Part shown: positions 62,123-64,000 of the stretch, in pieces | Position numbering within the stretch: the stretch's first letter is position 1 | Layout of the letters: each line of letters begins with the position of its first letter | Assembly (NCBI RefSeq): GCF_000374285.1 | Contig: NZ_KB893935.1 | Coordinates: 1-64,000 of the forward strand | Length of the DNA stretch: 64,000 nucleotides | Source of the DNA: Actinobacillus capsulatus DSM 19761 | GTDB taxonomy: Bacteria; Pseudomonadota; Gammaproteobacteria; Enterobacterales; Pasteurellaceae | Direction: 5' to 3' | Program-made: the position numbers and the translations under genes | Notes under the pieces: model-generated | The model's database searches: none | What the model was told of the DNA's origin: nothing | Seen by the model: the letters and a program-made list of their open reading frames with translations, nothing else

Positions 62123-62587
62123 CTATTCTTGTTTCTGTATGGTTTGAAAATCATCGCATACTTCCGGATCTCCTTTTTTCCATTCCATTTTGCCAAATTT
62201 ACCAAGTGAATTATCAATAAGACGAACTTGTTCTAATTGTACTTCCCAAATAGGTAACTCATCATCGACATAAGGTTTAAATTCTGCTTTATATAATTCT
62301 TTTGCAGCTTGAGCATCTTCGCCGCTTAAGCGATTTACTGTACCGAGAAATTGGATACCTTGAATAGAAGAATGAAAGCGGGTTGGAGAGAAAATAGTGC
62401 CAGCGACTTTAGGATTTTTATGCACGATTTTAGAATGGGTGGTTTGTTCTGAGCTCATATAGATTAAGCGGCAATTAGCTTCATCAAATTTATAAAAGCA
62501 TGCAAAAGACCAAGGTTGGTTATTTTCTGTCACAGACAAAGTGCAGAGGTATTTTTTATTGAAAAAATTAGCTATGCGTTTCTGCAT
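62123..62587 (-). CDS. YhbP-like split-barrel (PNPOx-fold) protein
   Basis: This 154-residue protein has the flavin-reductase-like split barrel. It starts with YLCTLSVTENNQPWSFACFYKFDE, then YMSSEQTTHSKIVHKNPKVAGTI, and GIQFLGTVNRL. It resembles the YhbP (UPF0306) family, whose activity is not established. It lies divergent to another split-barrel protein of the HugZ type across a 340-base gap, which may be coincidence or may point to shared haem or flavin metabolism. Confidence 0.75.
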   Translation of the reverse strand: MQKRIANFFNKKYLCTLSVTENNQPWSFACFYKFDEANCRLIYMSSEQTTHSKIVHKNPKVAGTIFSPTRFHSSIQGIQFLGTVNRLSGEDAQAAKELYKAEFKPYVDDELPIWEVQLEQVRLIDNSLGKFGKMEWKKGDPEVCDDFQTIQKQE

Positions 62588-62927
62588 ATGGACCCCTATT
62601 TATTAATAAGTGTAAGATATGTCAGTTTTTAAATGTTTTGACATACTGTTTAATAAGCAAAATCCTTTTTGGCCAAGTAAATATTCAAGAAGAATAGATT
62701 CATTTTGACACAAAATTGTAAGTTTAGTAAAGTGAAAAGCCCTTTAGGGGTAATTAATTACTCTTAAATTCAAAGAGATACAACCACTGTTTTAGCATTT
62801 GTTCGTCAAAAGTAAAAATTTACATTTTTAACATTGCGAAAAAAAACAGTATAAATATAATTAAAAATAATTTGTATTAATAATATCTGTTGATAAAATT
62901 TACATAAATTTTAGAGAAGGAGATCTT
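62588..62927. promoter_or_regulatory. intergenic region upstream of the haem-use unit
   Basis: This 340-base, AT-rich gap lies between divergent genes. AAAAATAATTTGTATTAATAA (near 62862-62882) loosely resembles tandem Fur hexamers (NATWAT), which would fit iron control of the haem genes, but the match is partial. GAGAAGGAG precedes the HugZ-like ATG. No ORF seen. Confidence 0.4.
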
Positions 62928-63449
62928 ATGCCTGCGACTAATCGCCAAGAAGTCTTACAAAATCGTTTAGGACCTGAAATTCAAGAATTAAAAGAAAATA
63001 TTCAAACTATTGTTCTTTCAACAGTGGATAAAGAGGGTAACCCGAATGTGAGCTATGCGCCTTTTGTGATCAATAATGGTGAATACCAAGTTCTTATTTC
63101 AACAATTGCTCGTCATGCACGCAATTTAATTGAAGTACCGAAAGTATCATTAATGTTAATTGATGATGAATCTAAAAGCCGCCAAATTTTTGCGCGCCGC
63201 CGTTTAACCTTTGATGCGACTTCTCGTTTAATTGAGCGTGAAGGTGAAGAATGGGAAAGCGGTTTGAAAGCATTGAAAGCTCGCCATGGTGATCTTATTG
63301 ATGAGCTTTCGAAAATGAAAGATTTCAAATTATTTAGCTTTAAACCGACGCAAGGGCTTTTTGTAAAAGGCTTTGGTAAAGCGTTTGAAGTTAGCTCGGA
63401 TGATCTAGTGAATATCGTTCACTTAGATGAAGGCCATAAAACAGAATAA
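62928..63449 (+). CDS. hutZ: HugZ/HutZ-like haem-utilisation protein
   Basis: This 173-residue split-barrel protein has the HutZ/HugZ layout: ETIVLSTVDKEG-like QTIVLSTVDKEGNPNVSYAPF, RHARNLIEVPKVSLMLIDDE, SRQIFARRRLTFDATS and the C-terminal NIVHLDEGHK with histidines. HutZ of Vibrio binds and degrades haem. The next gene encodes a TonB-dependent haem or haemoglobin receptor, which supports a role in using haem iron. Full length for the family. Confidence 0.88.
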   Translation: MPATNRQEVLQNRLGPEIQELKENIQTIVLSTVDKEGNPNVSYAPFVINNGEYQVLISTIARHARNLIEVPKVSLMLIDDESKSRQIFARRRLTFDATSRLIEREGEEWESGLKALKARHGDLIDELSKMKDFKLFSFKPTQGLFVKGFGKAFEVSSDDLVNIVHLDEGHKTE

Positions 63450-63468
63450 CTATATTTATTAAACGTTT

Positions 63469-63502
63469 ACTGTGCTGGTGGTTTGCTGGCACAGTTTTTT
63501 TA
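63469..63502 (+). terminator. hairpin with T-run between hutZ and receptor gene
   Basis: ACTGTGC (63469-63475) pairs with GCACAGT (63489-63495), followed by seven T. The receptor site AAAGGAG begins at 63511. It may reduce read-through from hutZ into the receptor gene. Confidence 0.7.
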
Positions 63503-63524
63503 TTTCACCTAAAGGAGAATGATT

Positions 63525-64000
63525 GTGATTAAGCTTCGTTTTAATCTGTCTATTGCAGCACTTTGTGTTTTGCAATACAACAGTGCATTGGCACAAGAGC
63601 AAATGCAACTCGACACCGTGATTGTAAAGGACGGTATTCAGCAACAAAAAATTTCTGAAATCAAAAAATCTGCAAAACAACTGGCAAAACAGCAAGTACA
63701 AGACTCACGGGATCTCGTACGTTATGAAACCGGTGTGACGGTGGTTGAAACCGGACGTATGGGGAGTAGCGGTTATGCGGTGCGAGGGGTAGATGAGAAC
63801 CGTGTTGCAATTACAGTAGATGGCTTACATCAAGCGGAAACACTTTCATCTCAGGGTTTTAAAGAATTATTTGAAGGGTACGGCAATTTTAATAATACCC
63901 GCAACTCAGTAGAAATCGAAACTCTGAAACAAGCAACCATTCGTAAAGGAGCGGATTCCGTTCGTGTCGGTAGTGGCGCTTTAGGCGGAGCGGTAATGTT
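63525..64000 (+). CDS. TonB-dependent haem/haemoglobin receptor, partial
   Basis: The first 158 codons of an outer-membrane receptor are visible; it continues beyond the window. A signal peptide ends ALA, then [14 protein letters not shown] is the TonB box region. The plug has [42 protein letters not shown] and [19 protein letters not shown], the pattern of the TonB-dependent haemoglobin/transferrin/lactoferrin family (HgbA, HmbR and HutA types). The start is taken as GTG at 63525, seven bases after AAAGGAG. An in-frame ATG at 63519 is only one base from that site and so unlikely. Together with hutZ it forms a haem-iron uptake unit. Confidence 0.9.
   Translation, partial: MIKLRFNLSIAALCVLQYNSALAQEQMQLDTVIVKDGIQQQKISEIKKSAKQLAKQQVQDSRDLVRYETGVTVVETGRMGSSGYAVRGVDENRVAITVDGLHQAETLSSQGFKELFEGYGNFNNTRNSVEIETLKQATIRKGADSVRVGSGALGGAVM

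Noticed and set aside
1-64000. CRISPR arrays, tRNA or rRNA genes, insertion sequences
   Set aside because: No regularly spaced direct repeats, cloverleaf-like sequences or IS-type transposase outside the Mu-like element were seen.

Overview
The window looks like a chromosomal segment of a Pasteurellaceae bacterium of the Actinobacillus pleuropneumoniae type. The coding sequence is AT-rich, the gene order resembles Escherichia coli and Haemophilus, and the host part is studded with the 9-mer ACAAGCGGT (or its complement). That is the Apl-type DNA uptake signal of Actinobacillus, Mannheimia and Haemophilus ducreyi. Species-level identity is an inference from family knowledge; no search was run.

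Layout. (1) 1-10670: the early region of a Mu-like transposable prophage. It has leftward lysogeny genes and a repressor, then Ner-like, a DDE transposase, a MuB-like ATPase, a run of small unknown genes, an HD phosphohydrolase, GemA and Mor. No head, tail or lysis genes follow Mor. The element ends at repeats that abut a truncated glutathione S-transferase gene, so it is a remnant or mini-element. It carries Haemophilus-type uptake signals (AAGTGCGGT), unlike its host. (2) 10671-17290: gst remnant and trpD-trpG-trpE under a TrpR-like operator, then a DyP peroxidase, yciO and rluB. (3) 17362-22417: metR and metE, separated by a Slam-type surface lipoprotein gene and a broken small secreted-protein gene.

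(4) 22738-32611: the most striking block. It encodes a Slam outer-membrane translocator, a surface lipoprotein with a helical stalk and a C-terminal barrel, a TonB-dependent receptor, a periplasmic M16 protease (PqqL/FusC type) and a YddA/FusD-type ABC transporter. Together they look like a complete protein-piracy pathway: capture at the surface, import of a whole protein, proteolysis, and uptake of the product. (5) 32699-37057: ruvC, a lipoprotein, yebC, nudB and aspS. (6) 37252-39660: a cytosine-deaminase-like amidohydrolase behind a PurR box and a pyrBI-style leader ORF with two terminators, back to back with a TPP riboswitch that controls a lone thiB.

(7) 39870-47622: dksA, pcnB (no ATG start), folK, the ynbE-ydbH envelope pair, a membrane protein, gloA and rnt. 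(8) 47710-52250: an NRAMP-like transporter lacking the usual metal ligands, an MHS-family transporter, and an XRE repressor divergent from a factor-H-binding-like lipoprotein with palindromic operators. (9) 52363-62050: fabB, cyaA with a CRP site, a Kef-type K+/H+ antiporter, and the second half of the cytochrome c maturation cluster (ccmF, G, H, I). (10) 62123-64000: two split-barrel proteins, one of them HugZ/HutZ-like, and the start of a TonB-dependent haem or haemoglobin receptor that runs off the window.

Many convergent gene ends are closed by inverted pairs of uptake signals that double as terminators. I saw no tRNA, rRNA, CRISPR array or insertion sequence. Stretches of about 300 bases or more without an intact gene are 18292-18595, 19451-20143 (holds a pseudogene), 22418-22737, 38239-38700 (holds two RNA leaders), 48988-49305 and 62588-62927. 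Each is described in the feature list.
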